The notes below the pieces were generated by a model that was not told the origin of the DNA, did no database searches, and was given only the letters and a program-made list of their open reading frames with translations. From Streptomyces sp. NRRL B-1347 (GTDB taxonomy: Bacteria > Actinomycetota > Actinomycetes > Streptomycetales > Streptomycetaceae), in assembly GCF_000720325.1 (NCBI RefSeq), contig NZ_JOJM01000022.1:110475-174474 (forward strand): 64,000 nt of DNA, read 5' to 3'. Both the position numbers and the translations under genes were made by a program. Below are positions 23,802 through 33,318 of this stretch, in pieces (the first letter of the stretch is position 1; each line of letters starts with the position of its first letter).

Positions 23802-24608
23802 ATGACCGGCCTTCCCGACTCGCACTTTGAGGAACTGATCCACCCGCACACGGGGGCAGTCGGTCACGTCCGGACTCCGGCCCGCGGATTCAGTTCGGAC
23901 TTCGCCGCGGTCGTCGAAGGTGAGAAGGGCCGGTTCTTCGTCAAGGCCATGTTCAACGTTCCCGGAGGGCGGAAGGACTCCCTTCTCCGGGAACAGGCGA
24001 TCAATCCGTTCGTCCAGCCCCTCTCCCCATCGTTGGTGTGGAGCGCGGGCGGTGACGAGGACGGGTGGATCATCCTCGGGTTCGAAGTCATCGAAGGTAG
24101 GGCATCGCGTTTCGAGAAGGGATCGTCAGACCTGAGCGCGGTGATCGAGACCCTGGACCGCATCGCAGGACTGGGACTTCCTGAGGCCGCGAAGGGCTGG
24201 TCGGAGGACCGGTGGGACAGGTTCGCCACCAGCGCCTCTGAGGCGGCTCTCTTCCGTGGGAACACCCTGGTCCATTCGGACATCAACCCCAGCAACATCA
24301 TCATCGGTGAACGAGGAACGTGGGTGGTGGACTGGTCGTGGCCCACCCGGGGAGCGGCGTTCATCGACCCCGGCTGTCTCGTCGTGCAGCTCATCGCGGC
24401 CGGGCACACGCCGGAATCTGCCGAAGGCTGGGCTTCCCGGTGCTCGGCTTGGACGAGTGCCGACCCGAGGGCCATCGACGCGTTCGCCCTGGCCAGTCTT
24501 CGGATGCACCGCTACTTCTCTGGACGGGACCCGCACGTTCCCTGGCTGACGGCCATGGCGGAGTCGGCGGAAGCTTGGGTTGAGAGGCGTCGACGGCCGG
24601 ATGCGTAG
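23802..24608 (+). CDS. APH-fold phosphotransferase
   Basis: A 268-residue small-molecule kinase. FFVKAMF holds the ATP-binding Lys, LVHSDINPSN (H158, D160, N165) is the catalytic loop, and VVDWSWP (D177) is the metal-binding Asp. It is therefore expected to be active, unlike the APH-like protein at 35676. ATG at 23802 follows GAGGAG by 7 nt. It closes the operon that begins at 21681. Aminoglycoside resistance is possible, but the operon context points to phosphorylation of a biosynthetic intermediate. Confidence 0.92.
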   Translation: MTGLPDSHFEELIHPHTGAVGHVRTPARGFSSDFAAVVEGEKGRFFVKAMFNVPGGRKDSLLREQAINPFVQPLSPSLVWSAGGDEDGWIILGFEVIEGRASRFEKGSSDLSAVIETLDRIAGLGLPEAAKGWSEDRWDRFATSASEAALFRGNTLVHSDINPSNIIIGERGTWVVDWSWPTRGAAFIDPGCLVVQLIAAGHTPESAEGWASRCSAWTSADPRAIDAFALASLRMHRYFSGRDPHVPWLTAMAESAEAWVERRRRPDA

Positions 24609-24739
24609 TCGTTCCCTGCCTCGCTGTTTCCGTAGGTGCTCTCTGCACGGTCGGGCGGCGTAGGGCCCCGAGCCGCCGCCCCGGCGATGGCCGCGCTGCT
24701 CCGATGTGGAGTACGTCACTCCGTAACGCCCCGCAATCC

Positions 24740-24768
24740 GGTGTCACCGCCCCGAAATGGGTGTCACC
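24740..24768 (+). promoter_or_regulatory. Twin GGTGTCACC direct repeat before the kinase-regulator operon
   Basis: Two copies of GGTGTCACC (24740-24748 and 24760-24768) are exactly 20 bp apart, close to two helical turns. They lie 112 bp before the histidine kinase start. The spacing suits cooperative binding of a dimeric regulator, possibly the response regulator encoded by the same operon. The rest of the 24609-24879 gap shows nothing clear. Confidence 0.4.
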
Positions 24769-24879
24769 ACGGATGGATTCCGGGCCGCCGTCTGCCCAAA
24801 CTGGTCCGGTTCGACGGGATACATCGGCCGCGTCCGGTCCGGGAGGATAGGGGTGCTGTTGTAGGAGAGAGGGAGTGCG

Positions 24880-26040
24880 GTGTCGTTGTTCTGGCGGATC
24901 TTTTCGATGAACGCCGTCGTGCTCGTCGTCGCCGCGCTGCTGCTCCTCAGCCCCATGGTGACCGTGTCCAGCCCGGTGCTGCTCGGTGAGGCGCTCGTCG
25001 TGCTCGGCGGGGTCGTGGCGATGCTCGTGGCCAACGCCGTGCTGCTCCGGGTGGGGCTCGCCCCGCTGAAGCGGCTGAGCCGGGCCATGGCCGCCGCCGA
25101 TCTGCTGCGGCCCGGGGCCAGGACCGCCGTCGCGGGGCACGGCGAGGTGGCCCAGCTCATCGGCACCTACAACGCCATGCTCGACCGGCTCGAGAGCGAG
25201 CGCGCCACCAGCAGCGCCCGCGCCCTGTCCGCCCAGGAGGCCGAGCGCCGCCGGGTCGCGCGGGAGCTCCACGACGAGGTGGGGCAGACCCTCACCGCCG
25301 TGCTGTTGCAGGTCAAGCGCGCGGCCGACCGGGCGCCCGAGCCGCTGCGCGAGGAGCTCCGGGCCGCGCAGGAGACCACCCGGGGCAGCCTCGACGAGAT
25401 CCGGCGCATCGCGCGGCGGCTGCGGCCGGGCGTCCTTGAGGACCTCGGCCTGGTGAGCGGCCTGAAGTCCCTCGCCGGGGAGTTCGGCGAGTCGGGGCTC
25501 ACCGTCCGCGACCGCTTCGACCCCGGCCTGCCCCGCCTGGACGGGGAGGCCGAACTCGTGGTGTACCGCGTCGCGCAGGAGGCCCTCACCAACACCGCGC
25601 GGCACGCGGGCACCGGCCGGGCCGAGCTGGCCCTGCGGTGCGTACGGGACGGGGTGGAACTGATCGTCCGCGACGACGGCCGCGGCCTGCGCGACGCCGC
25701 GGAAGGCTCCGGCATCCGGGGCATGCGGGAGCGCGCCCTGCTCCTCGGGGGACGGCTGACGGTGGGGGCGGACCCGGCGGGGGCCGGTAGGGCCGGTACG
25801 GGCACGGTCGTACGCCTCTGGATCCCGGCGGGCCGCACCACCACGCGCCCCGCCGGGACCGACCGCCGCGCCGGGACCGACCGCCGCGCCGGGACCGACC
25901 GCGCCGCCGCATCCGCCGCGTCCCTTGCATCCGCCGCGCCCGCCGCGACGGGGCGTTCCGTCGCGAGTCCCGCCGCACCCGACCACCCAGCCGTGCCCCC
26001 CGTCCCGTACGTCTCCGACGCCCCTGAAGGCCCCGCATGA
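24880..26040 (+). CDS. Sensor histidine kinase with HAMP-like segment (NarX/LiaS type)
   Basis: A 386-residue kinase. Two helices (9-29 and 34-57) are joined by a very short loop, so there is almost no external sensor and it may sense within the membrane. A HAMP-like segment (58-110) precedes the HisKA_3 motif RRVARELHDEVGQTL with His131. HATPase_c shows RVAQEALTNTARHA, DDGRG and GSGIRGMRERA. The C-terminal 65 residues are low complexity, with three AGTDRR units from an 18-bp tandem DNA repeat (about 25855-25905), and then Ala/Pro-rich sequence. GTG at 24880. The stop overlaps the response regulator by ATGA. Confidence 0.93.
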   Translation: MSLFWRIFSMNAVVLVVAALLLLSPMVTVSSPVLLGEALVVLGGVVAMLVANAVLLRVGLAPLKRLSRAMAAADLLRPGARTAVAGHGEVAQLIGTYNAMLDRLESERATSSARALSAQEAERRRVARELHDEVGQTLTAVLLQVKRAADRAPEPLREELRAAQETTRGSLDEIRRIARRLRPGVLEDLGLVSGLKSLAGEFGESGLTVRDRFDPGLPRLDGEAELVVYRVAQEALTNTARHAGTGRAELALRCVRDGVELIVRDDGRGLRDAAEGSGIRGMRERALLLGGRLTVGADPAGAGRAGTGTVVRLWIPAGRTTTRPAGTDRRAGTDRRAGTDRAAASAASLASAAPAATGRSVASPAAPDHPAVPPVPYVSDAPEGPA

Positions 26041-26717
26041 CCGGCGCGACCGCGACCGCTTCCGCTTCCGCCGCCACGCGGATCCTGCTGGCTGACGACC
26101 ACGCCTTGGTCCGCCGCGGGGTGCGGCTGATCCTGGACGGGGAGGATGACCTCTCCGTGGTGGCCGAGGCGGGGGACGGGGCCGAGACGCTCGCGCTGGC
26201 CAGGGAGGTGCGGCCGGATCTCGTGGTGCTCGACGTGGCGATGCCGCGTCTCACGGGGCTGCAGGCGGCCCGGGAGCTGTCCCGGCTGCCGGACGGGCCC
26301 CGCATCCTGATCCTGACCATGTACGACAACGAGCAGTACTTCTTCGAGGCCCTCAGGGCCGGAGCGTGCGGGTACGTGCTCAAGTCCGTCGCCGACCGCG
26401 ACCTCGTCGCCGCCTGCCGGGCCGCGATGCGCAACGAGCCGTTCATCTACCCGGGCGCGGAGAGCACCCTCATCCGCAAGTACCTCGACCTGCTGCGGCA
26501 GGGCCGGGCGCTGCCCCGCAAGGCGATCACCGACCGGGAGGAACAGATCCTGAAGCTCGTCGCCGAGGGGCACACCTCGAAGGAGATCGGCGACCTGCTG
26601 ACCATCAGCGCCAAGACCGTGGAGCGGCACCGCGCCAACCTGCTCCACAAGCTCGGCCTGCGCGACCGGCTCGCCCTGACCCGGTACGCCATCAGGGCAG
26701 GCCTGATCGAGCCCTAG
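26037..26717 (+). CDS. NarL/FixJ-family response regulator
   Basis: A 226-residue regulator: receiver domain with LLADDHALVRRG, phosphoacceptor Asp66 (LVVLDVAMP), a conserved Thr (ILTMYD) and Lys (YVLKSVADRD), and a LuxR-type helix-turn-helix (TDREEQILKLVAEGHTSKEI, ISAKTVERHRANLLHKLGLR). It is the partner of the upstream kinase, with which it overlaps by 4 bp. The RHS protein gene starts 150 bp downstream on the same strand and may be a target. Confidence 0.95.
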   Translation: MTGATATASASAATRILLADDHALVRRGVRLILDGEDDLSVVAEAGDGAETLALAREVRPDLVVLDVAMPRLTGLQAARELSRLPDGPRILILTMYDNEQYFFEALRAGACGYVLKSVADRDLVAACRAAMRNEPFIYPGAESTLIRKYLDLLRQGRALPRKAITDREEQILKLVAEGHTSKEIGDLLTISAKTVERHRANLLHKLGLRDRLALTRYAIRAGLIEP

Positions 26718-26869
26718 CCCGTCCACCCGCTGGACCCCGCCGACGGCCCCGTACGACCGCCGCTCGGCGATGCCGTGCTGCCCGCGTGCACGCCTCCGCG
26801 GAGTGCCGCGCCCAGACCCCACACCCCCCCCCACAGCCACCACCACCGCACCCACACCAAGGGGAGACT

Positions 26870-29800
26870 GTGCACCACCGCAGCGAACACGCGCCCGTGC
26901 CCGAGGACACCGGGTACCGAAGACGCCGACGGTTCGGCGACGGGACCGGGCCGAAGCCGCTCGCCACCGGCCTCGCGCTGCTCATGGCCGTGTCGTGCCT
27001 GTACGGCGCCGAGGCCGCGACGGCGGCGCCCGCGGAGCCCGCCGCGGCCAAGGCGGCCGAGCCCACCGCCACGACCGCCGCGGACATCGCGTCGGCCCGG
27101 GTCACCGCCCGCCTGCACGGCAAGCGGATCGAGGCCCTCTCGGAGCGCACGGAGACGTCGACGACCTGGGCCAACCCGAACGGCAGCCTCACCACCGAAC
27201 TGACCGCGGGACCCACCCGGTTCGAGGACGACGGGACCGGCAAGTGGCGGGACGTCGACCTCGACCTGGTGAAGAACGACGACGGGTCCGTGGAGCCGAA
27301 GGCCCACCCCCGGGGCCTGGAGCTCGGCGCGCCCGGCGGCAAGCGCCTGGCCCGCATGGACCAGGACGGCGCCGCCCGTGACCTGGTCACCCTCGGCGAG
27401 GGCGACCAGCGCATCACGCTCCGGTGGAAGGGCGGCCTGCCCGTGCCGAAGCTGGACGGCACCCGCGCCACGTACGAGAACGCCGTGCCCGGCGCCGACG
27501 TGGTGGTCGAGGCCACCCGCACCGGCTTCGAGCAGTTCGTGGACATCAAGCGCAAGCCCGCCGAGAAGGACTACGGCTACACGCTGCCCCTGCGCGCCAA
27601 GGGCCTCAAGGTCCGGCAGCACAAGGACGGCAGCCTCACGTTCACCGAGCGCCGGGGCAAGAAGGACAAGAAGCGGGCCGTCATGCCCGCGCCCGTGATG
27701 TGGGACGCCACCGTCGACCCCGTCTCCGGCGAGCACACCCGCCGCGCCCCGGTGGCGATGAAGGCCGTCGAGGTCAAGGGCGGCGTCGACCTCGTCGTCA
27801 CCCCGGACGCGGAGTTCCTCGCCGACCCGAAGACCAAGTACCCCGTCACCGTCGACCCGTCGACCTCCGCCCTGGCCAACGTCTTCGACACGTACGTCCA
27901 GCAGGGCGAGACCCGGGACTGGTCCACCGACACCGAGCTCGACTTCGGCAACCCCGGCACGAAGAACGCCAACGGCACGCCGCGCACGGCGCGTTCCTTC
28001 ATCTCCTGGGACACCCGGCCGGTCCAGGACGCGCTCGTCATGGACGCCGAGCTCTCGCTGTGGAACTTCCACTCCGCCAACGACAAGGACTGCAAGGCCC
28101 AGCCGTGGGAGGTGTGGTCCGCGGGAGCCGCGTCCACCTCCTCGCGCTGGACCGCGCAGCCGGGGTGGACCGCGAAGAAGGCGACGTCGAACGAGACGCG
28201 CGGCAACCCGGCGTGTACCGGCGCGCCCGACGGCTGGATCAACGCCGACGTGACGGCCCTCGTCCAGGAGTGGGCCTCGGCGAAGGCCGCCCGCGGGCAC
28301 ATGGGCCTGCGCGCGGCGAACGAGACCGTGGTCGCGCAGTGGAAGCGGGTCAACTCCGCGAACGCCGCGACCCGCCCGCCCAAGCTGACCGTCACCTACA
28401 ACTACCGGCCGCGCACCGGCACCAAGCAGGAGGCGGGCCCGCCGTACTTCTCCTACGGCGGCGCGTACGTGGTGAACAGCCTCACCCCGACGCTCCGCGA
28501 CACCTTCACCGACGCGGACGGCGACAAGGTCAACGGCACCTTCCAGATCTTCGACACCGCCACCGACAAGCAGGTCGGCAACGTACTGGTGTCGAAGTAC
28601 GTGCCGTCGGGGCAGGTCGCGTCGGTGACCGTGCCGTCGGGCGTGCTCGCGCACGGAAAGACGTACAAGTTCCGTACGTCTCCGTACGACAACGCGCACT
28701 ACAACACCGGCTGGTCGGCGTGGAAGACCTTCACGGTCGACACCTCCGCGCCGTCCGCGCCCACGAAGGTCACGTCCACGGACTACCCGAAGGACGCCTG
28801 GGTGAAGGGCGCGGGCAAGCCCGGCACGTTCACCGTCACGCCGCCCGGCTCCGACCACCACTGGCTGGAGTGGTCCCTGGACGGGGTGACGTGGACGAAG
28901 GAGCCCACCGGCGGCGCGGGCGCGGCGAAGAACATCTCCGTCACCCCGCCGAAGGACGGCACGCACACCCTCCAGGTACGCGCCGCCGACAAGGCCGACA
29001 ACAAGTCCGAGGCCATCGAGTACACCTTCCACGCGGGGCCCGGCGGCTTCGTGCGGCCCGCCGAGGGCGAGCGCACCGCACGCCGCCTTCCGCTCCTCGC
29101 GGAGGCCGACGGGGAGAAGTTCGACAAGGTGTCCTTCTCGTGGCGCCGCGCCGAGGCCGACGACTGGGTGCGGATCCCCGCCAAGGACGTCAGCGCGGGC
29201 GGCAGCCCGCTCGGCGGCTGGCCCGTGGACCTGACCGGGGGCCGCAGCGACAGGCTGGTGTGGAACGCCACCGACACCGTCGACCCCGACGGCAGCGTCC
29301 AGGTCAAGGCCGACTTCACCGGGCCGAAGGGCGCCACCGGCAGCACCGCGCCGCTCGCCGTCGTCGTCGACCGGAACGCCGGCGACGCCGCGACCGCCGA
29401 GACGGGCCCCGGCTCGGTGAACCTGCTCACCGGTGACCACACCCTGTCCGCCACGGACGCCTCCGCGTTCGACCTGTCGGTGAGCCGCACCGCCTCGTCG
29501 CGGACCCCCGACAAGGGCGCCAGACAGGAGAACCAGGCGCCGATCTTCGGCAAGGAGTGGGTGGCGGGCACCGCCGCCGAGCTCACCGACTCGGACTTCT
29601 CGCACCTGCGGAAGATCTCCGCGACGGCCGTGGCCGTCGTCGACGCCGAGGGCGAGGAGACCCACTTCACCGCGAACGCGGCCAACAGCGCCTGGATCCC
29701 GGAGCCCGGCTCCGAGGACCTCACCCTCAAGGGCGGCGTCACCGGCTCGTTCACCCTCACCGACACCGAGGGCACCGTCACCGAGTTCACCCGCACCGAC

Positions 29801-32800
29801 TCCGCCGCCACCACCTGGCAGGTGTCCAGCACCCTCCTCGACGGGCTCGCCAACTCCACGACGACCATCGTGTCCGAGTCCGTGACCGTCGACGGCAAGA
29901 AGCTGGCCCGGCCCAAGCGCGTGGTCGCGCCGACGTCGGCCGCGTCCGCCGCGGCCTGCACCGCCACCCCGGCCACCAAGGGCTGCCGCGTCCTTGAGTT
30001 CGTGTACGCGGACCGCACGACCGCGTCCGGCGAGACCCTCGGCGACCACGAGGGCCGGGTCAGGGAGCTGCGCCTGTGGGCCACCGCCCCCGGCGCCGCC
30101 GAGGCCACCGCCAAGTCCGTCCAGAAGTACGCCTACGACGGCGCAGGCCGGCTGCGCCAGGCCTGGAACCCGCAGATCAGCCCGGCCCTGAAGTCCGCCT
30201 ACGACTACGACGGGGCGGGCCGGGTCACCACGTACACCCCGCCCGGCGAACTGCCCTGGACCTTCACGTACGGCAAGGCGGGCAGCGCCGCGACCGCCGG
30301 TGAGGGCATGCTCCTGAAGGCGTCCCGCTCCGGTCTGAAGCCGGGCACCACCGGCACGCAGGAGGGCACCGCGAGCACATCCGTCGTCTACGACGTGCCG
30401 CTGACCGGCGCCAAGGCCCCGTACAAGATGGGCGCGTCCGACGTGAAGGCGTGGGGCCAGCTCGACGCCCCGACGGACGCGGCGGCGGTCCTGCCCGCCG
30501 ACGCCGTGCCGTCCGCGCACTCCGGCGACGAGCTCACCGCGGCCGCGTACCGCCGGGCCGACGTGCACTACCTGGGCGTGTCGGGCCGAGAGGTCAACAC
30601 GGCGACGCCCGGCGGCCACCTCACCACCACCGAGTCCGACCGCTTCGGCAACGCGGTGCGCGAGCTGAGCGCCGCCAACCGCGCGGTCGCCCTCGGCCTG
30701 ACCGCCGCCGACAAGGCCGTCCAGGCCGACCTGGGCCTGGCAGGGCTCACCCCGGCGGAGCGCGCCGACCTGCTCGCCACCCGCTCGCTGTACAACGACA
30801 ACGGCACCCGCGAGCTGGAGGAGCTCGGCCCGCTGCGGCGCGTCGACCTGACGGCCGACCTGAAGTCGGGCGCCACCACGCTGGTCCCGGCGGGCACGTC
30901 GGTGGCCGCGCGTGCCAGGACGGTCAACGAGTACGACGCCGGGCGTCCCTCGGACGGCACGGCCAAGGTCAAGGACCAGGTCACCAAGGTCACGACGGGC
31001 GCCGAGGTGCGCGAGCACCCGGGGGTCATGGGCGAGAGCCGCGTGACCCAGACGGTGTTCGACTGGGCCAAGGGCCAGCCCGCGAAGACGATCCAGGACC
31101 CGGGCGGGCTCGCGCTCACCACGACCACCGAGTACGACGCCCAGGGCAGGGTCGTCAAGCAGCTCCTCCCGGGCGCGAACGGCTCGGACGCCGGGACGCG
31201 CGTGACCAGCTACTGGTCGGCGACGGGCAGCGGCCGGTGCGCCGGGCGCCCGGAGTGGGCCGACCTGGTCTGCGAGGTCTCGCCGGGCGGCGACGTCACC
31301 GGCGGCAGCCAGCCCAAGCAGCTGCCGACGTCCACCACCGAGTACGACTGGTGGGGCAGCCCCGCGAAGGTCACCGAGACCGCGAACGGCGTGACCCGCA
31401 CGACCACGACCACGTACGACGACGCGGGCCGCCAGACCGGCGTGGCCGTCACCGGCGGCACCGGCGAGAAGGTCCCGGAGTCCACGACCGCGTACGACCC
31501 GGCCACCGGACAGGCGGTGCGGACGACGTCGCCCACGGGCGGCAGCCTCACCAAGACGTTCGACAAGCTGGGCCGCCAGATCGCGTACACCGACGCCGAC
31601 GGCGGCACCACGACCACCGAGTACGACCTGCTCGGCCGGCCCGTGAAGGTCACCGACACGGCGCCGTCCACCGTCACGTACACCTACGACACCGCGGCCG
31701 AGCCCCGCGGCCTGGCCACGAAGACCGTCGACTCCGTCGCGGGCACGTTCCAGGCCGCGTACGACGCCGACGGCTCGGTGGCGAGCGAGAAGCTGCCCGG
31801 CGGCTACACCCTCACGCAGACCGAGGACACCTCCGGGGCGGTCACGGACCGCACCTACACGCGGGACGGCGACGGCACGACCGTCTACTCCGACACCGTG
31901 ACCAAGTCGGTCCACGGCCAGGTCACCGAGCACGCGGCCTTGTCGGGGCAGAGCTACCGCTACGACGCCACCGGGCGCCTCACCACCGTCGAGGACACCG
32001 CGGAGACGGTGTGCACGCGCCGCGCCTACGGCTTCGACGCGCGCGCCAACCGCACCTCCCTGACCACCGCGACCGGCACGCCCGGCGCCGACTGCCCCGC
32101 TTCGGGAGGCACCACCGCCAAGCACACCTACGACAGCGCCGACCGGATCGTCGACCCGGGTTACGCCTACGACGCCTTCGGCCGCACCACGGCGGCCCCC
32201 GGCAACGGCTCGCTCGGCTACTACGCCAACGACCTGGTGCACCGGCAGACGGAGGGCGGCAAGCGGCAGACCTGGCAGCTCGACGCCGCCCTGCGGTTCC
32301 GCTCCTGGACGGTCGAGTCCGGCTCCGGCACCACCTGGACCAAGGAGCAGTCCAAGGTCAACCACTACGACAGCGACGGCGACAACCCCCGCTGGATCGT
32401 GGAGGACACCGCCACCGGCGCCCTGACCCGCATGGTGGACTCCGCGTCCGGAGACCTGGCCGCCACGACGGACAAGACCGGCAACGCGGTGCTGCAGCTC
32501 ACCTCCGTCCACGGCGACGTGGCGCTCCAGCTGCCCCTCGACAAGAGCCGGGCGGTGGTCGCGCTCGACTCCGACGAGTACGGCAACCCGCGCGCAGGGC
32601 AGGCCCCGACCCGCTACAACTGGCTGGGCGGCAAGCAGCGTTCGGCCGAGACCCTCACCGGTCTCACGCTGATGGGCGTGCGCCTGTACCACCCGGCGAC
32701 CGGCCGCTTCCTGTCCGTCGACCCGGTCTACGGCGGCGGCAACAACGCCTACGAATACGTGGGCGGTGACCCGGTCAACCGCTTCGACCTCGACGGCAAG

Positions 32801-33235
32801 TGGTGGAAGAAGGTCAAGCGCGGCCTGAAGCGGGTGGGCCGCAACGTCCGCAAGAACTGGCGGACGTACGCCGGGTACGGCGCGACGGCGGCGTGCATCG
32901 TCGCCTCGGCCGGCACCTGTGCGATCGCCAGCGTCGCCGTGTTCGCCGCGACCTCCGCCGCCGACGGCCGCGGCGGCAAGTGGCGGACGAAGAAGTACTG
33001 GAGGTCGACGGCCAAGTCGGCGGCCTGGACCGCTGTCGGCGTCGGCGCGGGCCGCTTCGCCGCCGGGTCCTGGTGGAAGTCCAGCAAGGGCTTCGCCCGG
33101 GGCGGCAAGCACGCCGCGGGCCGTGGCCGCCACGCCAAGCGGTTCTCGTACCGCAGGACGGCGTGGTCCTACGGGGGCAACGTGTGGACCGGCACGCTCA
33201 CCTGCGGGATGAGCTGGAAGATGCGGTACTGCTAG
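26870..33235 (+). CDS. Giant secreted DNRLRE/RHS (YD-repeat) protein, polymorphic-toxin type
   Basis: A 2121-residue protein starting with GTG at 26870 behind AAGGGGAG. An Arg-rich start and hydrophobic core (PLATGLALLMAVSCLYGAEA) form a long signal peptide. Residues about 340-510 are a DNRLRE-type domain, 540-660 look like beta-sandwich folds, and YD repeats run from about 1085 to 1730 (YAYDGAGRLRQ, EYDAQGRVVKQ, EYDLLGRPVKV). The RHS core ends with GVRLYHPATGRFLSVDPVYG and PVNRFDLDG near residue 1975. The remaining 145 residues are Lys/Arg/Trp-rich with a glycine-rich hydrophobic stretch and end in CGMSWKMRYC; this is where toxin domains sit in such proteins, but I recognise no nuclease motif. 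Candidates are contact-dependent toxin or wall-associated adhesin. Confidence 0.9.
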   Translation: MHHRSEHAPVPEDTGYRRRRRFGDGTGPKPLATGLALLMAVSCLYGAEAATAAPAEPAAAKAAEPTATTAADIASARVTARLHGKRIEALSERTETSTTWANPNGSLTTELTAGPTRFEDDGTGKWRDVDLDLVKNDDGSVEPKAHPRGLELGAPGGKRLARMDQDGAARDLVTLGEGDQRITLRWKGGLPVPKLDGTRATYENAVPGADVVVEATRTGFEQFVDIKRKPAEKDYGYTLPLRAKGLKVRQHKDGSLTFTERRGKKDKKRAVMPAPVMWDATVDPVSGEHTRRAPVAMKAVEVKGGVDLVVTPDAEFLADPKTKYPVTVDPSTSALANVFDTYVQQGETRDWSTDTELDFGNPGTKNANGTPRTARSFISWDTRPVQDALVMDAELSLWNFHSANDKDCKAQPWEVWSAGAASTSSRWTAQPGWTAKKATSNETRGNPACTGAPDGWINADVTALVQEWASAKAARGHMGLRAANETVVAQWKRVNSANAATRPPKLTVTYNYRPRTGTKQEAGPPYFSYGGAYVVNSLTPTLRDTFTDADGDKVNGTFQIFDTATDKQVGNVLVSKYVPSGQVASVTVPSGVLAHGKTYKFRTSPYDNAHYNTGWSAWKTFTVDTSAPSAPTKVTSTDYPKDAWVKGAGKPGTFTVTPPGSDHHWLEWSLDGVTWTKEPTGGAGAAKNISVTPPKDGTHTLQVRAADKADNKSEAIEYTFHAGPGGFVRPAEGERTARRLPLLAEADGEKFDKVSFSWRRAEADDWVRIPAKDVSAGGSPLGGWPVDLTGGRSDRLVWNATDTVDPDGSVQVKADFTGPKGATGSTAPLAVVVDRNAGDAATAETGPGSVNLLTGDHTLSATDASAFDLSVSRTASSRTPDKGARQENQAPIFGKEWVAGTAAELTDSDFSHLRKISATAVAVVDAEGEETHFTANAANSAWIPEPGSEDLTLKGGVTGSFTLTDTEGTVTEFTRTDSAATTWQVSSTLLDGLANSTTTIVSESVTVDGKKLARPKRVVAPTSAASAAACTATPATKGCRVLEFVYADRTTASGETLGDHEGRVRELRLWATAPGAAEATAKSVQKYAYDGAGRLRQAWNPQISPALKSAYDYDGAGRVTTYTPPGELPWTFTYGKAGSAATAGEGMLLKASRSGLKPGTTGTQEGTASTSVVYDVPLTGAKAPYKMGASDVKAWGQLDAPTDAAAVLPADAVPSAHSGDELTAAAYRRADVHYLGVSGREVNTATPGGHLTTTESDRFGNAVRELSAANRAVALGLTAADKAVQADLGLAGLTPAERADLLATRSLYNDNGTRELEELGPLRRVDLTADLKSGATTLVPAGTSVAARARTVNEYDAGRPSDGTAKVKDQVTKVTTGAEVREHPGVMGESRVTQTVFDWAKGQPAKTIQDPGGLALTTTTEYDAQGRVVKQLLPGANGSDAGTRVTSYWSATGSGRCAGRPEWADLVCEVSPGGDVTGGSQPKQLPTSTTEYDWWGSPAKVTETANGVTRTTTTTYDDAGRQTGVAVTGGTGEKVPESTTAYDPATGQAVRTTSPTGGSLTKTFDKLGRQIAYTDADGGTTTTEYDLLGRPVKVTDTAPSTVTYTYDTAAEPRGLATKTVDSVAGTFQAAYDADGSVASEKLPGGYTLTQTEDTSGAVTDRTYTRDGDGTTVYSDTVTKSVHGQVTEHAALSGQSYRYDATGRLTTVEDTAETVCTRRAYGFDARANRTSLTTATGTPGADCPASGGTTAKHTYDSADRIVDPGYAYDAFGRTTAAPGNGSLGYYANDLVHRQTEGGKRQTWQLDAALRFRSWTVESGSGTTWTKEQSKVNHYDSDGDNPRWIVEDTATGALTRMVDSASGDLAATTDKTGNAVLQLTSVHGDVALQLPLDKSRAVVALDSDEYGNPRAGQAPTRYNWLGGKQRSAETLTGLTLMGVRLYHPATGRFLSVDPVYGGGNNAYEYVGGDPVNRFDLDGKWWKKVKRGLKRVGRNVRKNWRTYAGYGATAACIVASAGTCAIASVAVFAATSAADGRGGKWRTKKYWRSTAKSAAWTAVGVGAGRFAAGSWWKSSKGFARGGKHAAGRGRHAKRFSYRRTAWSYGGNVWTGTLTCGMSWKMRYC

Positions 33236-33318
33236 AGGCAGTCCGCCCGGTCAGGGGGTGCCGCGCGCAGGCGCGGCGCCCCCGCCGGGCGGCCCGAGAA
33301 CGTGAGGCGTACAAGCAC

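Noticed and set aside
19934..24879. Integrated element with attachment sites at rnpB and near 24.7 kb
   Set aside because: No integrase, excisionase or matching direct repeats could be found by eye; the block is called an accessory locus only.
26714..33133. A 2139-codon open frame on the minus strand opposite the RHS gene
   Set aside because: It mirrors the high-GC codon pattern of the RHS gene, lacks a signal or domains, is full of Gly/Arg/Val runs and has no ribosome site. It is a shadow frame.
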